This document shows, one piece after another, positions 1-7,960 of a DNA stretch of 33,333 nt (position 1 is its first letter; every line of letters starts with the position of its first letter). A program made the position numbers and the translations under genes. The notes below the pieces were generated by a model. The model was not told the origin of the DNA and made no database searches. It saw only the letters and a program-made list of their open reading frames with translations. Source of the DNA: Maribellus maritimus (GTDB lineage: Bacteria; Bacteroidota; Bacteroidia; Bacteroidales; Prolixibacteraceae); contig NZ_JAIKLE010000053.1 of the NCBI RefSeq assembly GCF_022267315.1, positions 1 to 33,333 on the forward strand. The letters are read 5' to 3'.

Positions 1-562
1 ATTTTTCAAAATTTAATGATTTAGCTTTATGAAAATTTGATTGAGTCAGGAAATTTTGTTTTGTAATATTTGGCTGTCAGATTAAATAACTACCGCATTT
101 ATTCCGAATGGAAAATCAGCTTGGTCTGCCATTCATTAAACCCGGTCAAAAATATTCGTCGCCCTGCGGAAAAGTTAAGCGCGCCCTGTCGCGGTTTTCT
201 GTTTTAAGTTGTTCATAATAAAATATTATAAGGTGTGCGGGCTATTAGGTGAGCTGGGTTTTTTGTTAGATTTAAATCACCTTTTATTTTGTACACACAG
301 TTAATGTCACAATCCAAAAAGAAACCGGAAATATGTATGGAATACGTGATATGGCAATCAACCGTACTTTGTGTATAAATACAGGATTTGGAGTAAGTGC
401 ATTTTCATGTGGTATCTACAAGGATTGAGAGGGAAAAGGACTGGAAAATAATATTGTTTGAAACTGTTGAATATGCTTTCCTGGACGATATTTATCGGTA
501 ATTTTTAACTTCCGAGATTTTTTACTTAAAAAACTTGCTTTTGCCTCAGATTAGTGTTGTGG
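1..562. other. Region without a recognisable gene
   Basis: No open frame of useful length or recognisable product is seen on either strand. A GC-richer patch around 158-195 holds two similar CGCCCTG-containing segments and a short CGCG(180-183)/CGCG(190-193) hairpin followed by a few T. This could be a remnant of a repeat or a weak terminator, but nothing more can be supported. Confidence 0.4.
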
Positions 563-1591
563 CTAGTTTTTTCTTATTAATTTCAATAAACGACTATATT
601 CAATATTTGCTAAATTCCAGTTATATAGTTTAGGATCAGTCGTATTCGTAAATTGAATAACCACAGCATCAATATCTTTGTGGTATTTGGCGATGCTTTG
701 ATATCCGGGAACCCACCCTTTGTGTTCATACTCATAAATTGAGGAATAGATTTCCTGTTCACCATCATCAAACAGTGTTCCATCGTTTAACGCACGCAAA
801 AATATGCCAACATCTTCTGCTGATGCTACCATTCCTCGATTGTCAGTTTTTAAATCCAGTGGATATCCAACATGATAGCCGCTCATCACATCATTTATAT
901 TAACATCATTAACTGATTGGAAAGTATTTTTTAGATTCAGTCGGTCTAGAATTTCTTTCTGAATGAACTCAAAACGAGGATATCCCAGAATTTTATTCGT
1001 AATTTCGGAAAGCAACAAATAATTCGTATTATTATATTTATACTTTTTACCGGGCTCAAAATCAGCAGGTAAATTAAAAATTAATTCAAGATTTTCTTTG
1101 TTGCTTTTTGGCGGAGTTGCCCAATAATTCGGAGTGTCGGTGTAATTAGGTATGCCACTACGATGTTGTACCATCATTCTCAAGGTAATTTTTTCAGCAT
1201 TTTCAATTTTCCCTTTAAGCTCAGGTAAGTAATCAGCCAACGTTTTATCGAGAGACAAATGTCCGTCGCTAACTAATTTTGTGACAGCGACAGCAGTGTA
1301 AAGTTTACTAATACTACCAATTTTAAATAATGCGTGTGGATTAGCGGGTATTTTGTTTTCGCGGTTGTGCAAACCAGCGGAAAAAAACGCGGGTTGCTCG
1401 CCAGCTTCGTCAACATAAACAATAATGCCAACAAATCCCAGGTTAATGGCTTCATCTAACTGTTCCTGAATTGAATCAGGCAGCGGCAATATCCAGGCTT
1501 TGACCAAAATCCATGGTACAAAAAACAAGGAGATAACCGTTCCTGTAAACAAGAATATTTTAATAATAAGTTTAGCTTTTTTCTTTTTCAT
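563..1591 (-). CDS. Serine hydrolase of the class C beta-lactamase / D-Ala-D-Ala carboxypeptidase family
   Basis: This 342-residue protein has the three active-site motifs of the penicillin-binding / class C beta-lactamase fold. SxxK is S93-I-S-K96, with the nucleophile Ser and general base Lys. YxN is Y187-N-N189, and HxG is H291-K-G293 in place of KTG. A basic N-terminus followed by a hydrophobic segment at about residues 8-30 predicts export or an N-terminal membrane anchor, with the enzyme domain in the periplasm. Family members include peptidoglycan peptidases, esterases and true beta-lactamases, and the exact substrate cannot be read from sequence. The gene stands alone: the next gene on the same strand is far away and its right-hand neighbour is divergent. 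The ATG at 1591 is the only start that gives a clean signal segment. Confidence 0.88.
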   Translation of the reverse strand: MKKKKAKLIIKIFLFTGTVISLFFVPWILVKAWILPLPDSIQEQLDEAINLGFVGIIVYVDEAGEQPAFFSAGLHNRENKIPANPHALFKIGSISKLYTAVAVTKLVSDGHLSLDKTLADYLPELKGKIENAEKITLRMMVQHRSGIPNYTDTPNYWATPPKSNKENLELIFNLPADFEPGKKYKYNNTNYLLLSEITNKILGYPRFEFIQKEILDRLNLKNTFQSVNDVNINDVMSGYHVGYPLDLKTDNRGMVASAEDVGIFLRALNDGTLFDDGEQEIYSSIYEYEHKGWVPGYQSIAKYHKDIDAVVIQFTNTTDPKLYNWNLANIEYSRLLKLIRKN

Positions 1592-2303
1592 AATGAGTGT
1601 TTCTTAAAATTAGCCATAACGGCAGTCTGTGCAAAAACTCCATTTTAAAGATTATTTTTTTAAAATTACCATTCCAGGTTTGATTAACCGTTGTTAAACA
1701 GGTAAAAATTTTGTTTCACTGCAAATACTTCTGTATTGTTTTTGTAAAACACAGACAAAAAAAGGTCGGAAAAAGGCTTGTTATTAATAGTAAATGCACT
1801 GGAAAATAGAAATTGGTATACATAGAATTTTAATTTTGGAAATGTTTATCGGCATTCGATTCTTCTCTCTGCAAAGCAGAACCATTTGTAACTTCAATAT
1901 GCAATTTCTTCCATTTTTTGTTAAATGTCATCTTTACTCTTTCTGAACGAAGAAAATAAGGCGTCTAAATAAAAGTGTTAGCCACGAATATTATTACAAA
2001 AACTAATAATCCCTTGTTGTTATAATGCCCCATGAGCTTGATTTGTATTGAGTTTCGTGTAAGTTATCCGCTAAAAATATTTTAGTTCATACATTTTCTA
2101 ATGGCCTGGTGTTTTTACTTTTTTCTTTTAGGAGAATAATCATTAGGTTTCGTCACTCTCACAATCAGCTTTTAAGGTTTAAGAAACTCATTTCACAAAA
2201 AAACGGAATAAAATAATATTCTTTCCGATAGGGGTATTTTCGAAGGAAGTTGTCCACGCATCGTAAAAACAATTTTATAGTGAACAATTAAAAAAAACTA
2301 GTA
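1592..2303. other. Divergent intergenic region between the serine hydrolase and the repeat-protein gene
   Basis: About 700 bases with no supportable gene. It must hold the promoters of two divergent genes, but no convincing TTTG/TAnnTTTG pair was found. A 33-codon frame on the minus strand (1830-1931) reads as a basic, Trp/Lys-rich peptide without a recognisable family. It may be a gene remnant or chance. Confidence 0.4.
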
Positions 2304-3356
2304 ATGAAAAGAATTTATTTTTTATTGACAACTTTGTTCCTGGCCTTTTTTATAATAAACAAGACACAGGCTCAAAACGAAAGAAGAGCCCAATTTACAT
2401 TTTTTTATCCCATTGGTTCTTCCGGGCATAATTCAATTGATTACAGCTATAAGTTTTCCTTTAACACCATTTATGGAATCAACGGTGGAGTTAACGGATT
2501 TGAATTGGGTTCTGTTGGTAACGTTGTTAAAGGAAGTGTGAACGGTTTTCAACTGGCAGGTGTTTTTAATCTTACCACACAAAACAGTTCCGGGGGAATT
2601 ATTTCAGGCGTAATAAACAGCAGCAAGGCAATGGAAGGCTTGAGTCTTTCAGGAGTTGCAAATATTGCCAGAGAAGAGGCAAACGGTGCTATAATTTCTG
2701 GGGTAATAAACCAGTCTAAAACAATAAAAGGATTACAATTATCAACTATTAACATTGCTTCGGAACAACTAAACGGAGCACAAATAGGAGTCGTAAATTT
2801 CACGAAAAAAGGAAAAGGTTTTCAACTGGGCGTTGTTAACGTTGGAGAAAATGACGGGGATTCCATTTTACCACTGGGGGTTATAAATATTTATAAGAAT
2901 GGGTATTATGCACTGGAACTTTCAACCGACGAAAAGCTATTTACCAATGTTTCGTATAAAATGGGGGTTGAAAAATTATATACCATTTTTCGTATGGGCA
3001 TTGGTTTCCGAAACAGTACTCAATTCTATAGCCTGGGCGGTGGATTGGGAACATTCTTCAATATTGGAGCAAAAAACAAAATCAATCTGGAAGTACTCAG
3101 CATTCAGTTTTTTGAAAATGATTTCAAATACATCGATGATATTCTGAGCCAGGTCAATTTAAGCTATCAGTATGAAATAACAGACCGTTTAGCATTGAAA
3201 TTTGGCCCTACATTTAATTGTTTTATTGAAGATAAAAACAAGACCAAGAAGAACGATGCCTTTCGTGTACCTTATTCCATTGTTGAAGCAAAAAGCGACA
3301 ATCATATAACTTCGCTGTGGATAGGGGCAAACGCAGGATTGGTTATTAAACTTTAA
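2304..3356 (+). CDS. Exported surface-repeat protein (LA_2272-type repeats)
   Basis: The 350-residue product starts with a signal peptide (about residues 1-24, ending TQAQ). A block of about eight repeats follows, with the pattern G-x-Q-[IL]-[SAG]-G-[VA]-x-N. Their first glycines fall at about residues 65, 81, 97, 112, 128, 143, 158 and 172, a 15-16 residue period. The C-terminal part (about 195-350) is rich in alternating hydrophobic residues and glycine, as in beta-barrel or beta-sheet domains. The repeat resembles those annotated in Bacteroidota and Leptospira as LA_2272 surface repeats, whose function is unknown. The C-terminal half is clearly related to that of the STN-containing protein encoded at 4989-6863, so the two are paralogues flanking the sigma/FecR genes. 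It is likely a target or part of that system (inference). Confidence 0.85.
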   Translation: MKRIYFLLTTLFLAFFIINKTQAQNERRAQFTFFYPIGSSGHNSIDYSYKFSFNTIYGINGGVNGFELGSVGNVVKGSVNGFQLAGVFNLTTQNSSGGIISGVINSSKAMEGLSLSGVANIAREEANGAIISGVINQSKTIKGLQLSTINIASEQLNGAQIGVVNFTKKGKGFQLGVVNVGENDGDSILPLGVINIYKNGYYALELSTDEKLFTNVSYKMGVEKLYTIFRMGIGFRNSTQFYSLGGGLGTFFNIGAKNKINLEVLSIQFFENDFKYIDDILSQVNLSYQYEITDRLALKFGPTFNCFIEDKNKTKKNDAFRVPYSIVEAKSDNHITSLWIGANAGLVIKL

Positions 3357-3372
3357 AAGGAACAAAATGTTA

Positions 3373-3440
3373 GTAGCTGCAACAGATATTTCTATTTCTT
3401 GATAAATATTTCAAAGTAGAATTATTTATTTTGCAGCTAC
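3373..3440. repeat. 10-bp perfect inverted repeat between repeat-protein gene and sigma gene
   Basis: GTAGCTGCAA at 3373-3382 is repeated as its exact reverse complement TTGCAGCTAC at 3431-3440, with a 48-nt AT-rich spacer. It lies just after the stop of the upstream gene and ends 11 nt before the sigma factor start. It could fold in RNA as a long hairpin or act as a split operator. No T-tract follows, so a terminator is unlikely. Confidence 0.5.
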
Positions 3441-3451
3441 AATCTTCCTGA

Positions 3452-4039
3452 ATGAGAGCTACCGATACCAAATGGCATACAAAATCTGGTTTTGAAATTT
3501 TGTTTAAAAAGCATTATTCAGCATTGTGCGCTTACTGCTATGGTTTTGTTGCTGATTACAGTTTAAGTGAAGACATTGTTCAGGAGGTATTTTCAAGGCT
3601 CTGGACAGATAAACGAAAAATAAAAATAGACTCTTCAGTTAAAGCGTATTTATACAGCGCAGTTCGGAATACTGCATTAAACGATATAAAACATCAAAAA
3701 GTAAAAAGAGAATACGAAAAGCTAAATAATAACGGGAATAATTACACTGAAAGAAGTATAGAGGACCAAGTGGTTGGAGAAGAATTAAATGCAAAAATTC
3801 AATCGGCAATTAATAATTTACCGACCGAGCGCCGCAGAATTTTTCTTATGAGCAGGATGGATGAATTGAAATATAAAGAAATTGCAGAAAAACTGGATAT
3901 TTCGATAAAAACTGTTGAAAATCAAATGGGAAAAGCACTGGCCAGTTTACGCAAAGATTTATCGGGTGAGTTCCCTTTGGTTTTGTTTAACTTGATTTTT
4001 AAAGCACAGAAAATAATGAGTAAACAGAGAAATAACTAA
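3452..4039 (+). CDS. ECF-type RNA polymerase sigma-70 factor
   Basis: The 195-residue protein has the size and layout of an extracytoplasmic-function sigma factor. Sigma region 2 lies at about residues 15-85, including the core-binding stretch around SEDIVQEVFSRLW. Region 4 lies at about 125-180 with the helix-turn-helix around KYKEIAEKLDISIKTVENQ. It would direct RNA polymerase to the promoters of a small regulon. The next gene, a FecR-type anti-sigma factor, starts 3 nt after its stop, the usual sigma/anti-sigma arrangement in Bacteroidota. The third gene supplies an STN domain that normally talks to FecR. The signal and target promoters are not evident; the flanking repeat-protein genes are the natural candidates. 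Confidence 0.95.
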   Translation: MRATDTKWHTKSGFEILFKKHYSALCAYCYGFVADYSLSEDIVQEVFSRLWTDKRKIKIDSSVKAYLYSAVRNTALNDIKHQKVKREYEKLNNNGNNYTERSIEDQVVGEELNAKIQSAINNLPTERRRIFLMSRMDELKYKEIAEKLDISIKTVENQMGKALASLRKDLSGEFPLVLFNLIFKAQKIMSKQRNN

Positions 4040-4042
4040 AAT

Positions 4043-4999
4043 GTGAATAATCCGGCGAAACATATCGACGATACTTTATTAACCAAATTTCTTTTGGGAG
4101 AAGCTACATTTGCCGAACAGGAAGCTGTTGCTGAATGGATTGAAAGTTCGGAAGAAAACCAGGCATATTTCGAAAGCTTTGCTGCACTTTGGCAAAATAG
4201 CACAAGTGATGAAACAAAGCGCGCAAATCCAGACGCAGCATGGGAAAAAATGGAGAAACAAATACACACTCCTACGTATAAAGTTTTACTCCCGTACATC
4301 GGAGCAATTGCCGCTATTCTTATTATCGCCTTCTTTATTTTTGTTCCCGAAAAATATAATACAACTACATTTACAGCGAAAAGCATATCACAGAAGCAAA
4401 TCTTACCTGATGGAACAGAAGTGATTCTCTCCAATAATTCACAACTAGATTATTTTTTCAACACAAAAACAGAGACAAGAACTGCAAAACTGAAAGGGAA
4501 AGCATTTTTCCATGTAAAAAGAGACACAACACAAAAATTTATAGTTGAAACCCTTTATGGAAACGTTGAGGTATTGGGGACACAATTTAATGTGGATGTG
4601 GTTAAAAACGATGGTGTTTATGTGAATGTTTTATCCGGCATAGTAGAACTCGCCAAAGAAAATGTGAGTTCACTGGTTCTCAGAAAAGGAGAAAGTGGTT
4701 TTATCCCCGCTTCCGAAAAACCAATTAGCGGAATAACTCAAAAACCAGCGGAGTTTTTCAACATTAACCAAACACTTATTTTTAACAATATACCACTAAA
4801 AGAGGTATTCTTAAATCTGGAACATTGCTATTCGACCCAAATAAATATTGATAAACAAGTGAATGCAAATTCACTTTTTACATCTCAGTTTAAAAATAAC
4901 AGTATTGATGAAATACTAAATGTAATTACCCAAACTTACGGATTGAAATTTAACGAGTTAAACAACGAATATTATATTACATTAGAAAGTGAGAATTAA
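4043..4999 (+). CDS. FecR-family anti-sigma factor (membrane sensor)
   Basis: The 318-residue protein has a cytoplasmic N-terminal region (1-80) that should bind the sigma factor encoded just upstream. One transmembrane helix follows at about 82-101. The periplasmic FecR domain spans about 108-205 (core around QKQILPDGTEVILSNNSQLD), and a C-terminal DUF4974-like domain about 245-315. The family holds an ECF sigma factor inactive until a periplasmic STN domain signals. The start is a GTG at 4043; the overlapping ATG at 4041 is followed directly by TGA and cannot be used. It overlaps the next gene by 11 nt, so all three genes are probably translated as a coupled unit. Confidence 0.93.
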   Translation: MNNPAKHIDDTLLTKFLLGEATFAEQEAVAEWIESSEENQAYFESFAALWQNSTSDETKRANPDAAWEKMEKQIHTPTYKVLLPYIGAIAAILIIAFFIFVPEKYNTTTFTAKSISQKQILPDGTEVILSNNSQLDYFFNTKTETRTAKLKGKAFFHVKRDTTQKFIVETLYGNVEVLGTQFNVDVVKNDGVYVNVLSGIVELAKENVSSLVLRKGESGFIPASEKPISGITQKPAEFFNINQTLIFNNIPLKEVFLNLEHCYSTQINIDKQVNANSLFTSQFKNNSIDEILNVITQTYGLKFNELNNEYYITLESEN

Positions 5000-6863
5000 G
5001 TATTTCCTGCTATTTTTTCTGAGCTTTTTGTTTTTAACCCTGGCAGCAAAAACACAAAATTTGCTGAATATTCGCATTAATCTGAATGTTCAGAATGGGA
5101 ATATTAGCGAAATACTAAAAGACATAGAACAACAGGGTAATTTCTTTTTTGCCTATAATCCCGACAATATTAACGAAAGTAGAAAAGTATCACTTTCTGT
5201 CCAAAACATAAAAGTTGAAGATGCTTTAAAAAAATTATTTCAAAATCAGGTTACTTTCCGCCAGGTAGAAAATCACATCATTATAAATGAAGTTTCAAAA
5301 AGCAGCACTCAAAGTAACTTTCAAATTTCCGGACGAATTGCTGATGACACGAATGCTCCGCTGGATTCTGTAATTGTTTACGATCCCGAAAATGAACAAC
5401 TTGTCATTAGCCAGGGAGATGGTTCATTTTCGTTTGATTTTAATACCAACAACAAAAATATTGGGCTTTATGTCAGCCGCCCGTTTTATAATGATACTGT
5501 AATTTATGTTGGCTCCGGATCGCAAAATATTCAGCTTAGCCTGTACAAAAGAGAATCGCCTTTTGCCATGATTCCAAAAGGCACTGAGGCGGCAGAATTC
5601 CGACTAAAAGAAAAGAAATTTGAAAGCTTGTCGCTGGTACGAAAGTTTGTCCCATCAGAAGCCATTTATGCATCTCATTTAAACACTGAAAAAGTAATGC
5701 CGGTGCAACTTTCTTTTTTGCCAAAAGTAGGAACCAACTCTTTTGTAAAAGGACTGCGCGTAAACAACGTTTCGCTAAATATGTTGGCAGGCTATTCCAA
5801 AGGACTAAAAGGTGCCGAATTTGGAGGAATAGCTAATATTATTCAAAAAGAAGCGAAGGGATTTCAGGCGGCAGGTGTTGCCAACATTGTTTTGGGAGAT
5901 GTACACGGAATACAATTCTCGGGAGTTTATACAAACGATTTCAGTAATGTTTCCGGGTTTCAAGTAAGTGGGGTATACAATACTCTCCAGGGAAACATCC
6001 GCGGCGGGCAAATTAGTGGCGTATTTAATATGGCTTATAAAAACATAAACGGGACACAAACAGGAGGTGTTTTAAACATTGCCAAAGAAAAATTGGTCGG
6101 GGCACAAATCAGTGGAGTGCTGAATATGAATTATGATGAAGTTTCAGGCGCTCAAATCGCAGGATTGGCAAATATCTCCGAAAATACAGTAAAAGGATTA
6201 CAGTTGGCAGGTGCATACAACGAGAGTGTTTCAACAAACGGGGCACAAATTTCCGGGACAATAAACCAGAATAAGGCAGATTTGAAAGGGGTGCAAATAA
6301 CGGCATTAATGAATAAAACAAAAACGCTGCATGGCCTTCAATTCGGACTTATAAATGTTGCTGACACCATACATTCCGGGTTCCAGATAGGATTGATAAA
6401 TATTGTAAAGCATGGAAATTATTCCCTTGATTTTCTACATTCTGAAAGCTTTCCGGTAGAAGTTAATTTAAAAACCGGAAACCCTAAATTTTATTCCATT
6501 ATAAATGTAGTTGCAGGCAACGAAAAGATTGGTTTTGGCTATGGTTTTGGAAGGAACTTCGCAATTAAAAATAAAATAGGAATTAGCTCTGATATCATTA
6601 GTACTTCAATCAACGACTCCCAAAAATTTACTTTCCAAGGAACAAAATTGAGCATGCGAATGGCTTTAAACTACCAATTATTTAACCACCTGAAACTGAC
6701 AGGCGGTGTTTCAGGAAATTACTTTATTCCCGAAGATATTAATGACACAACGGCAAAAGAACTTAGTGAAAGCAACAACTACATTAACAAGGCGTTACAA
6801 AACGGGAAAAATAATTTTTGGGCCGGATGGTTTCTGGGCATACAACTATCAAATCAGCATTGA
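4989..6863 (+). CDS. STN-domain protein with 16-residue surface repeats (putative signal transducer)
   Basis: The 624-residue product has a signal peptide at about 1-22 and an STN domain at about 35-100 (secretin/TonB short N-terminal domain; core around ISEILKDIEQQGNFFFAYNP). A carboxypeptidase regulatory-like beta-sandwich lies at about 112-185. Repeats of G-x-Q-[ILV]-[SA]-G-[VAL]-x-N span about 275-470, followed by a beta-rich C-terminus. Nine repeats from residue 275 to 403 have an exact 16-residue period. No plug or full TonB-dependent barrel is present, although STN plus this beta-sandwich is the usual N-terminus of regulated SusC-like receptors. The GTG start at 4989 lies inside fecR and gives a good signal peptide. 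Inference: the STN domain passes a surface signal from the repeat domain to FecR. Confidence 0.85.
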   Translation: MRIKYFLLFFLSFLFLTLAAKTQNLLNIRINLNVQNGNISEILKDIEQQGNFFFAYNPDNINESRKVSLSVQNIKVEDALKKLFQNQVTFRQVENHIIINEVSKSSTQSNFQISGRIADDTNAPLDSVIVYDPENEQLVISQGDGSFSFDFNTNNKNIGLYVSRPFYNDTVIYVGSGSQNIQLSLYKRESPFAMIPKGTEAAEFRLKEKKFESLSLVRKFVPSEAIYASHLNTEKVMPVQLSFLPKVGTNSFVKGLRVNNVSLNMLAGYSKGLKGAEFGGIANIIQKEAKGFQAAGVANIVLGDVHGIQFSGVYTNDFSNVSGFQVSGVYNTLQGNIRGGQISGVFNMAYKNINGTQTGGVLNIAKEKLVGAQISGVLNMNYDEVSGAQIAGLANISENTVKGLQLAGAYNESVSTNGAQISGTINQNKADLKGVQITALMNKTKTLHGLQFGLINVADTIHSGFQIGLINIVKHGNYSLDFLHSESFPVEVNLKTGNPKFYSIINVVAGNEKIGFGYGFGRNFAIKNKIGISSDIISTSINDSQKFTFQGTKLSMRMALNYQLFNHLKLTGGVSGNYFIPEDINDTTAKELSESNNYINKALQNGKNNFWAGWFLGIQLSNQH

Positions 6864-6951
6864 TATTATTAAAATACAATTGGCTAAGATTGAGAAAAGG
6901 AAAGATTGAATCTTTTTATAAACCTTAAGGAGGCAATTGACACTAATTACT

Positions 6952-7050
6952 TTAGTCGAACTCAACAGGATACGAAGTCATATTTTTGCCAGCCTCTTTA
7001 TTTTTTGCTAACCGTTTTATTTCTGCAGCACTCAGTGTGGATGCATCATC
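6952..7050 (-). other. Coding-like tail out of frame with the AhpD-like gene
   Basis: On the minus strand, a frame open from 7050 to a TAA at 6952 encodes 32 residues of ordinary protein-like composition (…SAAEIKRLAKNKEAGK… ending PVEFD). It begins right after an in-frame stop, has no good start codon, and overlaps the last codons of the AhpD-like gene. One added base near 7036-7040 would join it to that gene. It may be a C-terminal extension lost by frameshift or the end of a decayed gene. Confidence 0.35.
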
Positions 7051-7490
7051 TTAGTGGAAACTGCCACCCGGTTTAAAAAGTTCATATGATTAATGGCAAT
7101 GATAATTTGTGCCGTTTCATTTTCGCTGAAGTATTTGCGAATCGTCTCAAAAGTTTTGTCAGAAACTCCATCTTTGCTTATTTCTGTAATTTCTTCCGTT
7201 AATTTTAAAACTGCTTGTTCTTTATTCGAAAACAAGGGGCTTTCCTTCCAAGCCGGCAAAGCAAATATTCTCCGTTCTGATTCCCCAAACTTAATGGCAT
7301 CTTTTGTATGTAAATCGATGCAGAAAGCGCATTTGTTGATTTGGGAAGCTCTGATTTTGATGAGCTCCCTTAGTTTCTTATCTAAGCTGGTTTTAGCTAA
7401 ATAATTTTCGATAGCTATTACTAACTTCCAACACTCCGGTTCCAATGTTTTGATATTAATTCGTTGTTGATGTTTTGATGTTAAAGACAT
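7032..7490 (-). CDS. Carboxymuconolactone decarboxylase family (AhpD-like) protein
   Basis: The 152-residue protein contains the AhpD-type redox motif C54-A-F-C57-x3-H61. It lies within a helical CMD domain (RASQINKCAFCIDLHTKDA). Members with CxxCxxxH act as alkylhydroperoxidase-like thiol enzymes; the physiological substrate here is unknown. The ATG at 7490 lies inside the upstream GNAT gene, giving a 35-nt overlap, so the two are probably co-transcribed and coupled. The C-terminus ends in a short His/Pro tail, and a coding-like stretch in another frame follows immediately. The natural protein may therefore be about 30 residues longer in relatives. Confidence 0.9.
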   Translation of the reverse strand: MSLTSKHQQRINIKTLEPECWKLVIAIENYLAKTSLDKKLRELIKIRASQINKCAFCIDLHTKDAIKFGESERRIFALPAWKESPLFSNKEQAVLKLTEEITEISKDGVSDKTFETIRKYFSENETAQIIIAINHMNFLNRVAVSTKMMHPH

Positions 7491-7914
7491 AATGTTTGAA
7501 TTTTGTATTGATAAATCCTTTTCTTTTGTATAGTCGCTGTGCTTTTTTATTGTCGTTTCCTGTTAAAAGCCACACTTGTTTTCGTTGTCCTTTTTCCGAA
7601 AATTTCAAAACAGTATCTACTAATTGGGATGCGACGCCTTTTCCCCGAAAAGATTTCAGAACAAAAAGGTCGTTCAGTACCCAAATTTCACTCAATTTTA
7701 TTGTTGAAAATGATGGAAATAATTGTACATATCCAACTAGTTTATTGTTTTCTTCAGCAACAAAAATCACACTGTCCCGATTATTAATTCTGCTTTTAAT
7801 AAAAGTTTGTAACTCTTCCGGCTTGGATTCTTGCTGGTAAAAAGTCCGGAGTTCCATCATTAGCCGGGTTAACTCTTTTATATCAGACAGTTCTGCTTTT
7901 CGAATAATCATCAT
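7456..7914 (-). CDS. GNAT family N-acetyltransferase
   Basis: The 152-residue protein shows the GNAT fold signature. There is an N-terminal RKAELSDIKELTRLM strand-helix. The acetyl-CoA pyrophosphate-binding motif A lies around residues 83-100 (LFVLKSFRGKGVASQLVD). The C-terminal A-x-R-L-Y-x-R-x-G-F signature (QRLYKRKGF) follows. It would transfer an acetyl group from acetyl-CoA to an amine; the acceptor cannot be predicted. Two consecutive ATG codons begin the frame at 7914. It overlaps the AhpD-like gene downstream by 35 nt, suggesting a two-gene operon. Proteins of this pair are common stress or detoxification accessories, but no specific role is evident. Confidence 0.92.
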   Translation of the reverse strand: MMIIRKAELSDIKELTRLMMELRTFYQQESKPEELQTFIKSRINNRDSVIFVAEENNKLVGYVQLFPSFSTIKLSEIWVLNDLFVLKSFRGKGVASQLVDTVLKFSEKGQRKQVWLLTGNDNKKAQRLYKRKGFINTKFKHYVFNIKTSTTN

Positions 7915-7960
7915 TTTGAACTGCGTATTATTGATGAAGATTTTTCATTTGGCAGTTTTC

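Noticed and set aside
158..195. GC-rich patch with CGCCCTG repeats as an integron attC site or structured RNA
   Set aside because: No matching core sites or extended pairing were found, only a 4-bp hairpin.
1830..1931. 33-codon frame on the minus strand as a small gene
   Set aside because: No family, no clear ribosome binding site and no conserved context; left as a possible remnant.
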